From contig NZ_NETK01000001.1 of NCBI RefSeq assembly GCF_002343915.1, positions 9,758,001 through 9,822,000 of the forward strand: DNA of 64,000 nucleotides. The letters run 5' to 3'. How positions within the stretch are numbered: the stretch's first letter is position 1; every line of letters starts with the position of its first letter. The position numbers and the translations under genes were made by a program. The stretch comes from Nannocystis exedens. GTDB taxonomy: Bacteria > Myxococcota_A > Polyangia > Nannocystales > Nannocystaceae. The notes beneath the pieces are model-generated. The model did not search any database and was not told the origin of the DNA. It saw only the letters and a program-made list of their open reading frames with translations. Below are positions 42,083 to 50,585 of this stretch, piece by piece.

Positions 42083-43513
42083 ATGAGCCCAGTCCGCCAC
42101 ATCATCCTCCACCTCGACGTCGCCACGGATAACCTCGTGCCGATCGACGCGGTCCGGGCTCGCCTGCCGGCCGACGCCGAGGTGCGGCCCTATCGTATGA
42201 CCGAATTCGGCGCAGAGCGCTTCCCCGAGGGCGTTCGGACCGATGGCTGGCACCGCTGGGCGCGCAGCTTCGACGCCATGCTGGCCCGCGCGCGCGCCGA
42301 AAGCCCCAGCGACGAATACCAGGTCGAGTACCACGTCGTGGGGCGCGGAGCGCTCCCGCTGGCCGCCTATGCGGGATTGGCTCTGTCGGGCAGCGCGCGG
42401 GTCACCGTCCACAACCCCCGCAAGCGCACGACGGCGTTCGACTCGTTCCGGCTCGAGCAACCTCGCGCGGCGCCGTCCGAGCAGCCGTTCTTCTCGGTCG
42501 AGCGCATGCAGCGCGGCGGCTTCGACACGGACGGCGTGGTCGCCCTGTGTATCGGCTTGGGGCAGGGTTTCAGCGAGGGGGTCGTCGTCGACTTTCTCCG
42601 CGGTCAGGGGAGTGGGTGCTGTGCGCTGGTCGAGCTCAATGCGAGCACGGAGGAGCAGGTCGTCCTGGACGAAGAGGCCGCGCCCGCGGCCATGTGGCAG
42701 ATCACCCGCGTGTTGACGGAGCTGCACAACCGGTTTCCGCGCCGTCGCGGCGTAGCCCTGTTCTGCGCGGGGCCGTTGTCGCTCGCGGTCATGGCCGGCT
42801 GGGCGATGCCGAACTATCTGCGTCCGATCTGGCTGCCGAATCACGACAGGACCGCGCAGCCCCCTGTGTACCGCCCTGCGCTCAATTATCCGCAGGCTGG
42901 CCCGAGGCGGATGAGGCCGAGGATCCTGATCCTCTCGGCGAGTCCGCAGAACGAGGCGGCAGTCGACCTCCAGACGGAGCTCCGGCTGATCGAGGAGACG
43001 CTCACCACGGTCCGAAATCGCTGCGATATCATCAATTTGCTCGGATTCCGCGGCCGCGATCTGGCGGCCGAGCTGCAAAGGTCGTCTCCGGACGTCGTCC
43101 ATGTGCTGTGCCACGGAACCGACAAGAGCGGGCTGGTGGCGGTGCATCCCGGGACCCTAAAGGCGGCCGAGATCATCAGCAGAGAGGTGGTCGAGGCGTT
43201 CGAGCACGCCGAGCTGCCGCCGCGGGTCGTCATCCTGCACGCCTGTCACTCCGCGGCCACGGCCGAGGCGCTGACGCGCCACGTCGATACGGCCATCGGC
43301 GTCGCGCGGGCGATCGCCCAGAAGAGCGCCGCCGAGTTCACGCGGGAGTTTTATGGCGCACTCGCGGCGGGCTACGACGTGCGGCGCGCCTACGATCGCG
43401 CCAAGCTGCACCTCGGGATGGAGGCGACGCCCGGTGTCGAGGACATCGAAGCGTTCTACGCCGCCGGCGGTGATCGGGGAGCGTGGATCCCGTTCCCAAA
43501 ACCGCGGCTGTGA
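42083..43513 (+). CDS. SAVED-CHAT: cyclic-oligonucleotide-gated caspase-like protease
   Basis: 476 residues. About 1-275 is a SAVED domain, the receptor for cyclic oligonucleotides in CBASS and some type III CRISPR effectors: EYHVVGRGALPLAAYAGLAL, FDTDGVVALCIGLGQGFSEG, and the late helix-strand RRGVALFCAGPLSLAVMAGW leading to PIWLPNHDRTAQPPVYRPAL. About 278-476 is a CHAT (caspase HetF) domain with the His of VVHVLCHGTDKSG (His344) and the Cys of VVILHACHSAATA (Cys388), so the dyad is complete. The same architecture in Haliangium ochraceum is, from memory, switched on by cyclic tri-AMP and cleaves a second caspase. The natural source of activator here is Cas10, and formerly the CD-NTase at 47720. 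The start has a GGAGAG ribosome site. Convergent with the sigma gene, 8 bases apart. Confidence 0.9.
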   Translation: MSPVRHIILHLDVATDNLVPIDAVRARLPADAEVRPYRMTEFGAERFPEGVRTDGWHRWARSFDAMLARARAESPSDEYQVEYHVVGRGALPLAAYAGLALSGSARVTVHNPRKRTTAFDSFRLEQPRAAPSEQPFFSVERMQRGGFDTDGVVALCIGLGQGFSEGVVVDFLRGQGSGCCALVELNASTEEQVVLDEEAAPAAMWQITRVLTELHNRFPRRRGVALFCAGPLSLAVMAGWAMPNYLRPIWLPNHDRTAQPPVYRPALNYPQAGPRRMRPRILILSASPQNEAAVDLQTELRLIEETLTTVRNRCDIINLLGFRGRDLAAELQRSSPDVVHVLCHGTDKSGLVAVHPGTLKAAEIISREVVEAFEHAELPPRVVILHACHSAATAEALTRHVDTAIGVARAIAQKSAAEFTREFYGALAAGYDVRRAYDRAKLHLGMEATPGVEDIEAFYAAGGDRGAWIPFPKPRL

Positions 43514-43521
43514 GACGCGAG

Positions 43522-44166
43522 CTACTCCGGCGTGCGGTTCATGCCGGCGCGGATCTTCCGCGCCCAGCCGTCGAGGTCGGAGAGCGTGCTCGCCAGCTCC
43601 TCCGGCGAGCCGGCGAGCTGCTCGAGCCGCTCGGTGAGCTGGCGCCGTGCGCTCTTGAGGCGGCTGCGGACAGTGCCCTCCGGGATCTCGAGTACGCTGG
43701 CGATCTCGGAGCCGCTCAGCTCTTCCCAATAGAAGAGCTCGAGCAGCTCCTGGATCTCCAACGGCAGCGTTCGAAGGCCCTCGAGCAGGAGACGCGCTTG
43801 CTGACCGTCGGCGACGATCGAAAACGGGCTCTTGGCGAGATCGCGGGCGGACACCTCGTCCGAGCTGGGGGTCACGCCGGCGAGGTGCTTGCGGTGGTGA
43901 GCGCGACGACGACAGTGATCTGCGAAGACGTTACGCGCGACCTTCAGGATGAAGGTCTTGAAGGACGCTTCGCCGCGGAAGGTCTGCAGGCCTTGATGGC
44001 AGCGCAGGAAGGTGGCGCCGACGAGGTCATCGCATTCGTCGGAGCCGGCCTTATTGTAGAAGTAACGACGGACGACCGGGAAGTAGCGGCGGTACAGCTC
44101 CTTGCCGGCGGGCTTGTCGTCTTGTTGCCAGCGCTGCAGGAGGAGCTCGTCGGGCAGGTCGTTCAT
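43522..44166 (-). CDS. ECF-type sigma factor next to SAVED-CHAT
   Basis: 214 residues. Region 2 has GKELYRRYFPVVRRYFYNKA, CDDLVGATFLRCHQGLQTFR and FKTFILKVARNVFADHCRRR; region 4 has LPLEIQELLELFYWEELSGS and EIASVLEIPEGTVRSRLKSA. The C-terminal tail (STLSDLDGWARKI) recurs in the other sigma gene of this window (60107-60733, STLSGLDDWARAL). In H. ochraceum a sigma-like protein is, as I recall, part of the caspase-linked locus, so this one may be a cleavage target or output of the protease. It could equally be the ordinary partner of the kinase-TPR gene upstream. Sequence alone does not decide. Confidence 0.85.
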   Translation of the reverse strand: MNDLPDELLLQRWQQDDKPAGKELYRRYFPVVRRYFYNKAGSDECDDLVGATFLRCHQGLQTFRGEASFKTFILKVARNVFADHCRRRAHHRKHLAGVTPSSDEVSARDLAKSPFSIVADGQQARLLLEGLRTLPLEIQELLELFYWEELSGSEIASVLEIPEGTVRSRLKSARRQLTERLEQLAGSPEELASTLSDLDGWARKIRAGMNRTPE

Positions 44167-44199
44167 CAGATCCTGTGTACCATGCCGCGCACGCCCTCG

Positions 44200-44646
44200 C
44201 TATCCGCGGCGGGAGGGGATCGGCAGCTCGCCGCGGCGCCGGATCTTGACCTTGATGATGCCGGCGCCGCTCTGTTGGGCCTCGCTCCTGGTCGCGGGGC
44301 TCGGCGCCGACGACTCGGCGAGCACCGACATCACGGCCATCACCACGTCTTTGGGCGCCGTCGCGTAGGTTGTGACGCCGGAGACGGCGCCGCCTTCGCT
44401 CCGCGTCCACGGCCCCGTGAGGCCACCCGACGAGTCCACCTCGAATACGTACACATCGCGGTCTTGCCCGCCATGGGCGAAGTCCGGGACGTAGATCTGC
44501 GTCTGCTGGTTCTCGTCGAGCTCGACCAGCACCTCCTCGTCATAGGAGGTGAGGTCGATCCCCGCGTAGGCCATGTCAATTGCTCCCGAGGAGTCGATGG
44601 AGGCGGCCAGCTGCAAAGGGTTGGTGTTCACGAGGTTGTAGCTCAT
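44200..44646 (-). CDS. Unknown protein, 148 aa, between sigma and kinase genes
   Basis: Starts MSYNLVNTNPLQLAASIDSS with an AGAGAGCAAG ribosome site. A beta-rich core of about 95 residues (AYAGIDLTSYDEEVLVELDE, NQQTQIYVPDFAHGGQDRDV, YVFEVDSSGGLTGPW) is followed by a linker and a basic C-terminus (GAGIIKVKIRRRGELPIPSR). No signal peptide or membrane helix. Not recognised. Its place between sigma factor and kinase, 33 bases from the sigma start, suggests an anti-sigma, substrate or protease-linked role, but this is speculation. Confidence 0.6.
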   Translation of the reverse strand: MSYNLVNTNPLQLAASIDSSGAIDMAYAGIDLTSYDEEVLVELDENQQTQIYVPDFAHGGQDRDVYVFEVDSSGGLTGPWTRSEGGAVSGVTTYATAPKDVVMAVMSVLAESSAPSPATRSEAQQSGAGIIKVKIRRRGELPIPSRRG

Positions 44647-44736
44647 CGGTGTCTTGCTCTCTTTCGTCGTACAACGTGGATCGAGCCGCCACGCCGGCGG
44701 CGTGGTGACGAGGCGAACATTGAGTGTCAAGAAGGG

Positions 44737-47535
44737 CTAACGGCTGCGCTCGGGTGGCCCGAGCCGGACGAGTGCGTCGCTGTAGAGCCTGCGGGCCGCC
44801 TCCAGCGCGGGATCTTCCAGGCCGTCGGCGATGGCGAGCGCGCGGGTCAGGGATCCGCGAGCGGCTCCCCGATCGAGGTCGCTGTATGCGAGCCCGCGGT
44901 TTCCGTAGATGCTCATCCCCAGGTTCGTGAATGCGAGCTCGTGCCGCTCGATCTGGGCGGCGAGCGCATCCAGACGCGACGCGGCCTCGGCGTTCTGGCC
45001 GGCTGCGTACAGGGCATACGCGGCGTTGTTCCCCATCTCGAGCGCCTGCTGCGAGGCACGCCCCGGCAGACGCTCTGCGAGCGAGGCGCCGCGCTCGTAG
45101 AGTTTCGCGGCCTGCACGAACTCGCCGCGCCCGAACGCGATGTCTCCGAGGACCGAAAGGGCGGCGACACGGTCGGAGTCAGGGCGGTCCGGCTCCGCGA
45201 GCGCCTCGAGGTGGGCCAGGGCGACGGATGCATGCCACTCGGCGGCGGCCGGTCGCTCGTCGTCGAAGAAGAGCCGCGCCAGCAGCGTGTCGAGGACCGC
45301 CACGTCGCGGCTGTCCTCGCCATAGACCATACGAGCGACGGCGCGCGCGGCCTGGGCGGTGGCTGCAGCGGATTCAAGCGCGTCCTGGTCGTAGAGCGTG
45401 AGGGCGAGCTCGCGACGGACGCTCACCGTGAGCGGGTGGCGCTCGCCGAGTTGACGCGACACCCGCCCGAGGAGCGCGAGGTATTGCGCGGCGAGCTCGT
45501 CTTCGTTGGTATCCGACGCCTCCGCGCGCGCGGTCAGCCTGTTTAGCTCGATCCGCAGCGATTCGGCCGAGCCGTCCCCGAGCAGGGCGTCGATCAGCGC
45601 CAGCGCCTCGTCGTGGGCGGCTTCGGCGGCCTCCGGCTCACCCGCGAAGCGAAGGACCAGGCCTCGCGCGTCAGCGAGCTGCGATCGGCGCCACGGTGGA
45701 TCGCCGAGTCGATGCACGAGCGGGTGCAGCAGCGCCTCCTGACGCAGCGCGAGCGCCGTGTCCTCGAGCACCTCGGCGGCGAACTTGTAGAGGAAGAGCG
45801 CGGCATCGAGGGCGACCATGAGGTCGCCGTCGCCGAGCGCGAGGTCCCGGGCGCGCTCGAGGACAGGGCGCGCTCCGGGATCGTGCAAGAGCCCGAGGAC
45901 GCGGCCCCGCTGCAGCTCCGCCTCGGCGAGCAGGCCCGCGTCGCCGGACGCCTCGGCTTCCTGCCGCGCTTCCTCGGCGGCGATTCGTGCGAGCCGCAGC
46001 TTGCCGGCCCTTTCGGAGGCCCACGCTCGCGCCAGGAGCCCGCGGACGTGCCGGACCTTCGCGGGCGAGGCGTCTGAGGGGGCCACGCCCGCGAGGGAGG
46101 TACATCGCGCGAGCCGCTCGTCGAGATCGAGGAGATGGACGTCGAGGTTGGCGAGGAGGTCGGTGGTCGGCCGCGTGAGCTCGTCGGCGAGGGCAGACAG
46201 GCTCGCGCCATGATCGCGGAGGCAGGCGACGCGGGGCTGGCTGGCGCTCTCGCTCTCGCCGGCGCTGCGGCAGAGGTCTTCGCTCGCCTGGTACCAGGCG
46301 CCGACGTGTCGCATCCACCGGAGCTCAAATCGTGACCATAGGTGGTCGGGCGCCGAGAGTCTGGCCGCCGGGGAGGTCGCGCCCGCTCGCGCGAGGCTCG
46401 CCGTTTGTTGCAAGTGCGCGGCGTCGGCCTGGAGCGCGCGACAGGCGTCCGTGGAGGGATGAGGCGCGCAGAGCGGCCACAGGAGGACCGGGGTCAGCGC
46501 GAGCCAGCGAAGTGGTGACGGCTTTGCCGCATCCCTGAGCTGGCGCAGGAGCGCGTGCATGTCGTCGAAGCGACGCGCGGGCACGAACGAGAGCCCGCGG
46601 CGAAGCGTTGCCCGGATGCGACGAGGGATACGCCGGGAGCCGGCGAAGTCCGGCTCGCCGGCGGCCATCGCCGCCAGGAGCTCGGCGGCGGTGTCGCCGA
46701 CGAAGGGGCGGACTTCGTAGAGCGACTCGTAGAGCGCCCGGCAAAAGCTGAACTGATCGCTGCGCGCCGAGACCTCCTCGCCGCGGAGCTGCTCAGGGGC
46801 GCTGTAGTTCAGCGTGCCGACGATGGTCCCCTCGACCGTGAGGGAGGCTGCCAGCGCCCCACCGGCGCGGTCGCCTTCGATGGTGCCGTCGACGCAAGCG
46901 AGCCCGAAGTCGATGACCTTGACCTGCCCATTTTCATCGATGAGCACGTTGTCGGGCTTGAAGTCGCGGTGGATCACCTTGACGTCGTGGCTCGCGGCGA
47001 GGCCCTCGCCCGCGGCGATGAAGACCTCGACGATCTCCTGCCAGCGTCGCGACCTCGCGCCGAGCCAGGCAGCCAGAGTTTGGCCGCGCACGAGCTCCAT
47101 GACGACGAAGACCTGGGCATCCGAGACCTCGACGTCGTAGACCTGGACGACGTTCCGGTGGCGTACGGCGGCCATCGCCTGCGCCTCTCGCAGCATCCGC
47201 CGGCGCCGCCGGTCGAGGTCCGCTCCCGCCCCGAACTGCATCGTCTTGACGGCGACCTCGCGGCCCAGCGCCGGATCAAAGGCCCTGTAGACGCGACCCA
47301 TCCCGCCGACGTCGATCAGGTCGCCGATGGTCCAGCGCCCGAGCATCAGCGGCGTCTCCTCCTCGCCGAACAGCCGCGCGCCGACCCGGTGGAACTGCCG
47401 CTGAGCGCCGCCGCCGCCCGCGACGGGCGGCGGCGGCGGGAAGAGCCCCTGCAGGTCGTCGTCGTCGTCCTGCGTGCTGCTCACAGCGTCGAGCATCCGC
47501 GGCGTCGCGCGGTCGGTCAAGCGTCGGTGGGGCAT
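44737..47535 (-). CDS. Ser/Thr kinase with TPR-like sensor region
   Basis: 932 residues from ATG 47535. Kinase domain about 67-335: glycine loop IGDLIDVGGMGRVYRAFDPA, catalytic Lys in EVAVKTMQF, HRDFKPDNVLID, DFG in VKVIDFGLACVD and APEQLRGEEVSARSDQFSFC. One membrane helix at about 350-365 (LALTPVLLWPLCA). The rest is about 540 residues of helical, TPR-like repeats (EEARQEAEASGDAGLLAEAE, FVQAAKLYERGASLAERLPG, QALEMGNNAAYALYAAGQNA). This form is very common in myxobacteria and often paired with an ECF sigma gene, as here. TPR proteins are also partners or substrates of CHAT proteases (Csx29/Csx30 systems), so it is a candidate target of SAVED-CHAT. Confidence 0.9.
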   Translation of the reverse strand: MPHRRLTDRATPRMLDAVSSTQDDDDDLQGLFPPPPPVAGGGGAQRQFHRVGARLFGEEETPLMLGRWTIGDLIDVGGMGRVYRAFDPALGREVAVKTMQFGAGADLDRRRRRMLREAQAMAAVRHRNVVQVYDVEVSDAQVFVVMELVRGQTLAAWLGARSRRWQEIVEVFIAAGEGLAASHDVKVIHRDFKPDNVLIDENGQVKVIDFGLACVDGTIEGDRAGGALAASLTVEGTIVGTLNYSAPEQLRGEEVSARSDQFSFCRALYESLYEVRPFVGDTAAELLAAMAAGEPDFAGSRRIPRRIRATLRRGLSFVPARRFDDMHALLRQLRDAAKPSPLRWLALTPVLLWPLCAPHPSTDACRALQADAAHLQQTASLARAGATSPAARLSAPDHLWSRFELRWMRHVGAWYQASEDLCRSAGESESASQPRVACLRDHGASLSALADELTRPTTDLLANLDVHLLDLDERLARCTSLAGVAPSDASPAKVRHVRGLLARAWASERAGKLRLARIAAEEARQEAEASGDAGLLAEAELQRGRVLGLLHDPGARPVLERARDLALGDGDLMVALDAALFLYKFAAEVLEDTALALRQEALLHPLVHRLGDPPWRRSQLADARGLVLRFAGEPEAAEAAHDEALALIDALLGDGSAESLRIELNRLTARAEASDTNEDELAAQYLALLGRVSRQLGERHPLTVSVRRELALTLYDQDALESAAATAQAARAVARMVYGEDSRDVAVLDTLLARLFFDDERPAAAEWHASVALAHLEALAEPDRPDSDRVAALSVLGDIAFGRGEFVQAAKLYERGASLAERLPGRASQQALEMGNNAAYALYAAGQNAEAASRLDALAAQIERHELAFTNLGMSIYGNRGLAYSDLDRGAARGSLTRALAIADGLEDPALEAARRLYSDALVRLGPPERSR

Positions 47536-47719
47536 CGAGCGTCCCCTACAGTCGTTTGTCGCGCGTCCTCGATCATGGGCGCTTGTCGATTTTTTTTGCC
47601 GGGCAGCCCCGACGAGGCGACCGCGAGCGCCGTCAGTCGTTGTGTGATGTCTCTCAGGGGGAAGCCGTGGCGCCGCGTGATCGAGCGGGGCGAGTCCGAC
47701 GACAGGTTCGGAGGCAGCC

Positions 47720-48343
47720 ATGGAGCTCAACTATCGATTCCGCAGATTTCTCGAGCAGATCCGTCCGAGTCAGGGCCAGCTCCGCGAGTTTCGTCGGGCG
47801 CATCTGGAGCTGAGCCGACGCTTACGGGCGGACCCCGAGCTGGGGAGGTATCACGTCGCCACGTTCCTTCAAGGGAGCTATCGCCGCTCCACGGCGCTGC
47901 GGCCCCTGGCTGGCGGCGAGGGCTCCGACGTCGACCTCGTGTTCGTCACCAACCTCGACCCGGTGCGCTACGGGCCGGAGAAGGCGCTCAGGCTGCTGCG
48001 GCCGTTCCTGCAGCGACACTATGCGAACGTACGGGCGCAGGGCCGGTCGTTCCGCATCCAGTGCGACGAGGTCGACCTCGATCTCGTCCTCGCGTCCGCG
48101 CCGTCGCGGGTCGACTTGCAGCAGATGCTCGCAGAGGCTCGCGCCGAGCCGCTTGAGGAGGGCTTTGAGCCGACCGAGGCCGAGCTGAGCGCATGGAAGA
48201 CCGAACCGCTGCTGATCCCCGATCGCGAGGCCGATCGCTGGCGACAGAGCCACCCCCTCGCGCAGCTGGCGAGCACGCGAAGCAAGAACGCGCGCTGCAA
48301 CCAGCACTTCCTCGGGGTGGTCAAGGCGCTCAAGTGCTGGAAG
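47720..48343 (+). pseudogene. CBASS-type CD-NTase, N-terminal part (cut by IS3)
   Basis: The first 208 residues of a cyclic-oligonucleotide synthase of the SMODS/CD-NTase family. The catalytic set is complete: Gly52-Ser53 in FLQGSYRRSTALRPL, Asp70 and Asp72 in GEGSDVDLVFVTNL, and the third Asp in CDEVDLDLVLA (residue 119 or 121). The frame runs into the IS element after FLGVVKALKCWK and stops at 48376. Joining 48343 to 49788 restores an uninterrupted 473-residue frame. A CD-NTase next to a SAVED effector gene is the standard CBASS pair. It lies divergent from the kinase gene, with 184 bases between. Confidence 0.88.
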
Positions 48344-48412
48344 TGTACTGCCTCGGCTGGCCCGCAACGGGCCTGAGTTTTGGTAGAGGAGAGGCGTGGC
48401 CAGGAGGCCCGC

Positions 48413-48736
48413 ATGAAGAAGCAAGAACGCCGACACTTCACCCCCGAGCAGAAATCCAAGATCCTGCGAGAGCACCACCTCGACAAGGTGCCCGTGTCGG
48501 ACCTGTGCGAGAAGTACAAGCTGCAGCCCAGCGTGTTCTACGGCTGGCAGCGGGCGCTATTTGAGCGCGCGCCGCAGGTGTTCGTCGAATCTCGCACGAC
48601 GCCGGCGGAGACGGTCAAGCGCGAGCTCGGCGAGAAGGTGGAGCACCTCGAGGCGAAGCTGGTCAAGAAGGACGCGGTGATCGCCGAGCTGTCGGAGGCG
48701 CTGGTTGACCTAAAAAAAGAGCTTGGGGAGCTCTGA
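48413..48736 (+). CDS. IS3-family OrfA (DNA-binding part of transposase)
   Basis: 107 residues with a helix-turn-helix (FTPEQKSKILREHHLDKVPV; SDLCEKYKLQPSVFYGWQ) and a leucine-zipper-like coiled coil (GEKVEHLEAKLVKKDAVIAE). The run of seven A at 48712-48718 in CTA AAA AAA GAG is a standard -1 slippery site. Slipping there joins OrfA to OrfB (continuing KRAWGALNGRWVPHETRDE) and makes the full transposase. Confidence 0.88.
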   Translation: MKKQERRHFTPEQKSKILREHHLDKVPVSDLCEKYKLQPSVFYGWQRALFERAPQVFVESRTTPAETVKRELGEKVEHLEAKLVKKDAVIAELSEALVDLKKELGEL

Positions 48737-48747
48737 ACGGCCGCTGG

Positions 48748-49743
48748 GTGCCCCATGAGACGCGGGACGAGGTGATCGACTTCGTCACCGACTGGTCGGA
48801 GAAGACCGAGCTGGCGCCGGCCCGCTTCGCGGGGTGGCTGGGGATCCAGCGGTCGCAGCTGACGCGCTGGCGCGAGCGGTACGGCAAGGCCAACGAGCAC
48901 AACGGGAAGATCCCGCGCGACCACTGGATCCTCGACGCCGAGCGCCAGGCGATCCTCGACTTCTTCGACAAGCACCCACTCGAGGGCTACCGACGGCTGA
49001 CCTACATGATGCTCGACCAGGACATCGTCGCCGTCAGCCCGGCGACCGTCTACCGAGTCCTGAGCGCCGCTGGCCGCCTCGATCGCTGGCAGCGCGGTCC
49101 TTCGAAGAAGGGCACTGGCTTCCAGCAGCCTGACGGCCCGCACCGCCACTGGCACGTCGACATCGCCTACATCAACCTCGCCGGCACGTTCTACTACCTG
49201 TGCAGCGTGCTCGACGGCTACAGCCGTTACATCGTCCACTGGGATCTCCGCGAGTCGATGACCGAACGAGACGTCGAGTGCATCCTGCAGCGCGCCCGGG
49301 AGCTGTTCCCCGGGGCGCGGCCCCGCATCGTCACCGACAACGGCCCCCAGTTCATCGCCCGCGATTTCAAGGAGTTCATCCGCGTCGCCGGCATGACCCA
49401 CGTCCGGATCTCACCCGGCTACCCGCAGTCCAACGGCAAGCTCGAACGCTGGCACAAAACCTTCAAGTCCACGGCCTTACGGCCCGCAGCGCCATCGACG
49501 ATCGACGAGGCCCGTCGCGTCACCGCCGACTTCGTCGAGCACTACAACGCCCGCCGCCTCCACAGTGCCATCGGCTACATTGCGCCGGTCGACAAGCTCG
49601 CCGGCCGCGAAGCTGCGATCTTCGTCGAACGCGACCGCAAACTCGAGGCCGCTCGAGAGCTCCGCCGTCAACGCCGAGAACTTGCTCGCCGACACCAAAC
49701 CCACCATCATCCCAACCAGACCTGCCCACCCGCAAGTCCGTAA
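48748..49743 (+). CDS. IS3-family OrfB (DDE transposase core)
   Basis: 331 residues from the first in-frame ATG; in the cell it is probably made as an OrfAB fusion by -1 frameshifting. The rve core is complete: Asp in HWHVDIAYINLAGTFYYL, Asp in IVTDNGPQFIARDFKEFI, Glu in GYPQSNGKLERWHKTFK. The upstream helix-turn-helix (PARFAGWLGIQRSQLTRWR) and the HPLEGYRRLTYMMLDQDI block are typical of the family. Its last 40 residues are basic. Confidence 0.92.
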   Translation: MPHETRDEVIDFVTDWSEKTELAPARFAGWLGIQRSQLTRWRERYGKANEHNGKIPRDHWILDAERQAILDFFDKHPLEGYRRLTYMMLDQDIVAVSPATVYRVLSAAGRLDRWQRGPSKKGTGFQQPDGPHRHWHVDIAYINLAGTFYYLCSVLDGYSRYIVHWDLRESMTERDVECILQRARELFPGARPRIVTDNGPQFIARDFKEFIRVAGMTHVRISPGYPQSNGKLERWHKTFKSTALRPAAPSTIDEARRVTADFVEHYNARRLHSAIGYIAPVDKLAGREAAIFVERDRKLEAARELRRQRRELARRHQTHHHPNQTCPPASP

Positions 49744-49787
49744 GCCGCACCTCCCTCGGTTGCATTCACGCTGAGCCAATACAGAAG

Positions 49788-50585
49788 GTCCACTGCCCGG
49801 GCATGCCGGAGCACCCGCGGAGCTACCCGCTCGAGCGGCTAATCGAGGAGTATTGTCCAGACGACATCGAGAGCGTCGCGGAGGGAGTGATGCTGACACT
49901 CGAGGAGATCGTGCGGTGCCATGCGGCGGGCGGAAAGCCGCGACTCCAGGCCCATCGGGTCCGTCAGAGCGACGTATTGGCGAAGACCTCCGATGCCGAT
50001 TTTGCACAGTTCGTCCGCTGCGCCGCGGCGTCCGCCGAGACGGCACGCCGCGCCTTCGAGGCGACGGATGAGGCCGATAGCGCCGCGGCCTGGGGTCGCC
50101 TGTTCGGTCCCGTCTTCCCCAGCGGATGCGCGGAGGAGCCGCCGGACCAGCCGGTGGCCGAAGAGGCGCATGGACGGGTGAGCGCGGCGAAGTCGACGGA
50201 GGGACTCGTCGCTCAGATCCTCCGGGAGCGACACGTCGTGCTGTCGGGCTTGGAGAACCTACGGAAGCTCAAGCACGCGCTCGATCAAGCGATCCAGCAG
50301 CTTGGCGTGCGGGTGGAGTGGGACCCCTCGTCCCCGGCGGAGCTCCGCGATTACCTCGGCGTGATGACCCTGAGCGCGCTGCATTACGGCTTCATCGGCG
50401 GCAGTGCTGGTTTGCTGATCGGGGCGTTATTCCGCGATCCGGAGTTGGGGCTCAAGGTCGGCGGCGCGCTCGGCCTGGCCTATGGAGCCGGTCACGGCTA
50501 TTCGAACGTGCGCAAGGGCTGGCGCCTGCGCAGCTGGTACGACGCCGCGGGCCTCGCATACGTCGAGGTCAAGGTCCTGCCCTGA
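49788..50585 (+). pseudogene. CD-NTase, C-terminal part, with a glycine-rich membrane hairpin
   Basis: Continues the CD-NTase frame after the IS: HPRSYPLERLIEEYCPDDIE and SVAEGVMLTLEEIVR are the usual helical second half, and AADSAAAWGRLFGPVFPSG-type ends (here DSAAAWGRLFGPVFPSG) mark the end of the cyclase fold. About 150 more residues follow: a coiled segment (LSGLENLRKLKHALDQAIQQ) and two Gly-rich hydrophobic helices (SALHYGFIGGSAGLLIGALF; KVGGALGLAYGAGHGYSNV) that look like a membrane hairpin. A fragment could be translated from ATG 49803. By itself it lacks all catalytic residues. Confidence 0.8.

Larger units (their letters stand above)
48344..49783 (+). mobile_element. IS3-family insertion sequence inside the CD-NTase gene
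   Basis: 1440 bases. Imperfect terminal inverted repeats: left TGTACTGCCTCGGCTGG, right read inwards TGTATTGGCTCAGCGTG (14 of the first 17 agree or nearly so), beginning TG and ending CA. It is flanked by a 4-bp direct repeat GAAG (48340-48343 and 49784-49787). It carries orfA and orfB with an A7 slippery run. Both ends and both genes are intact, so it may be active. A decayed second copy lies at 57157-57552. Confidence 0.92.
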
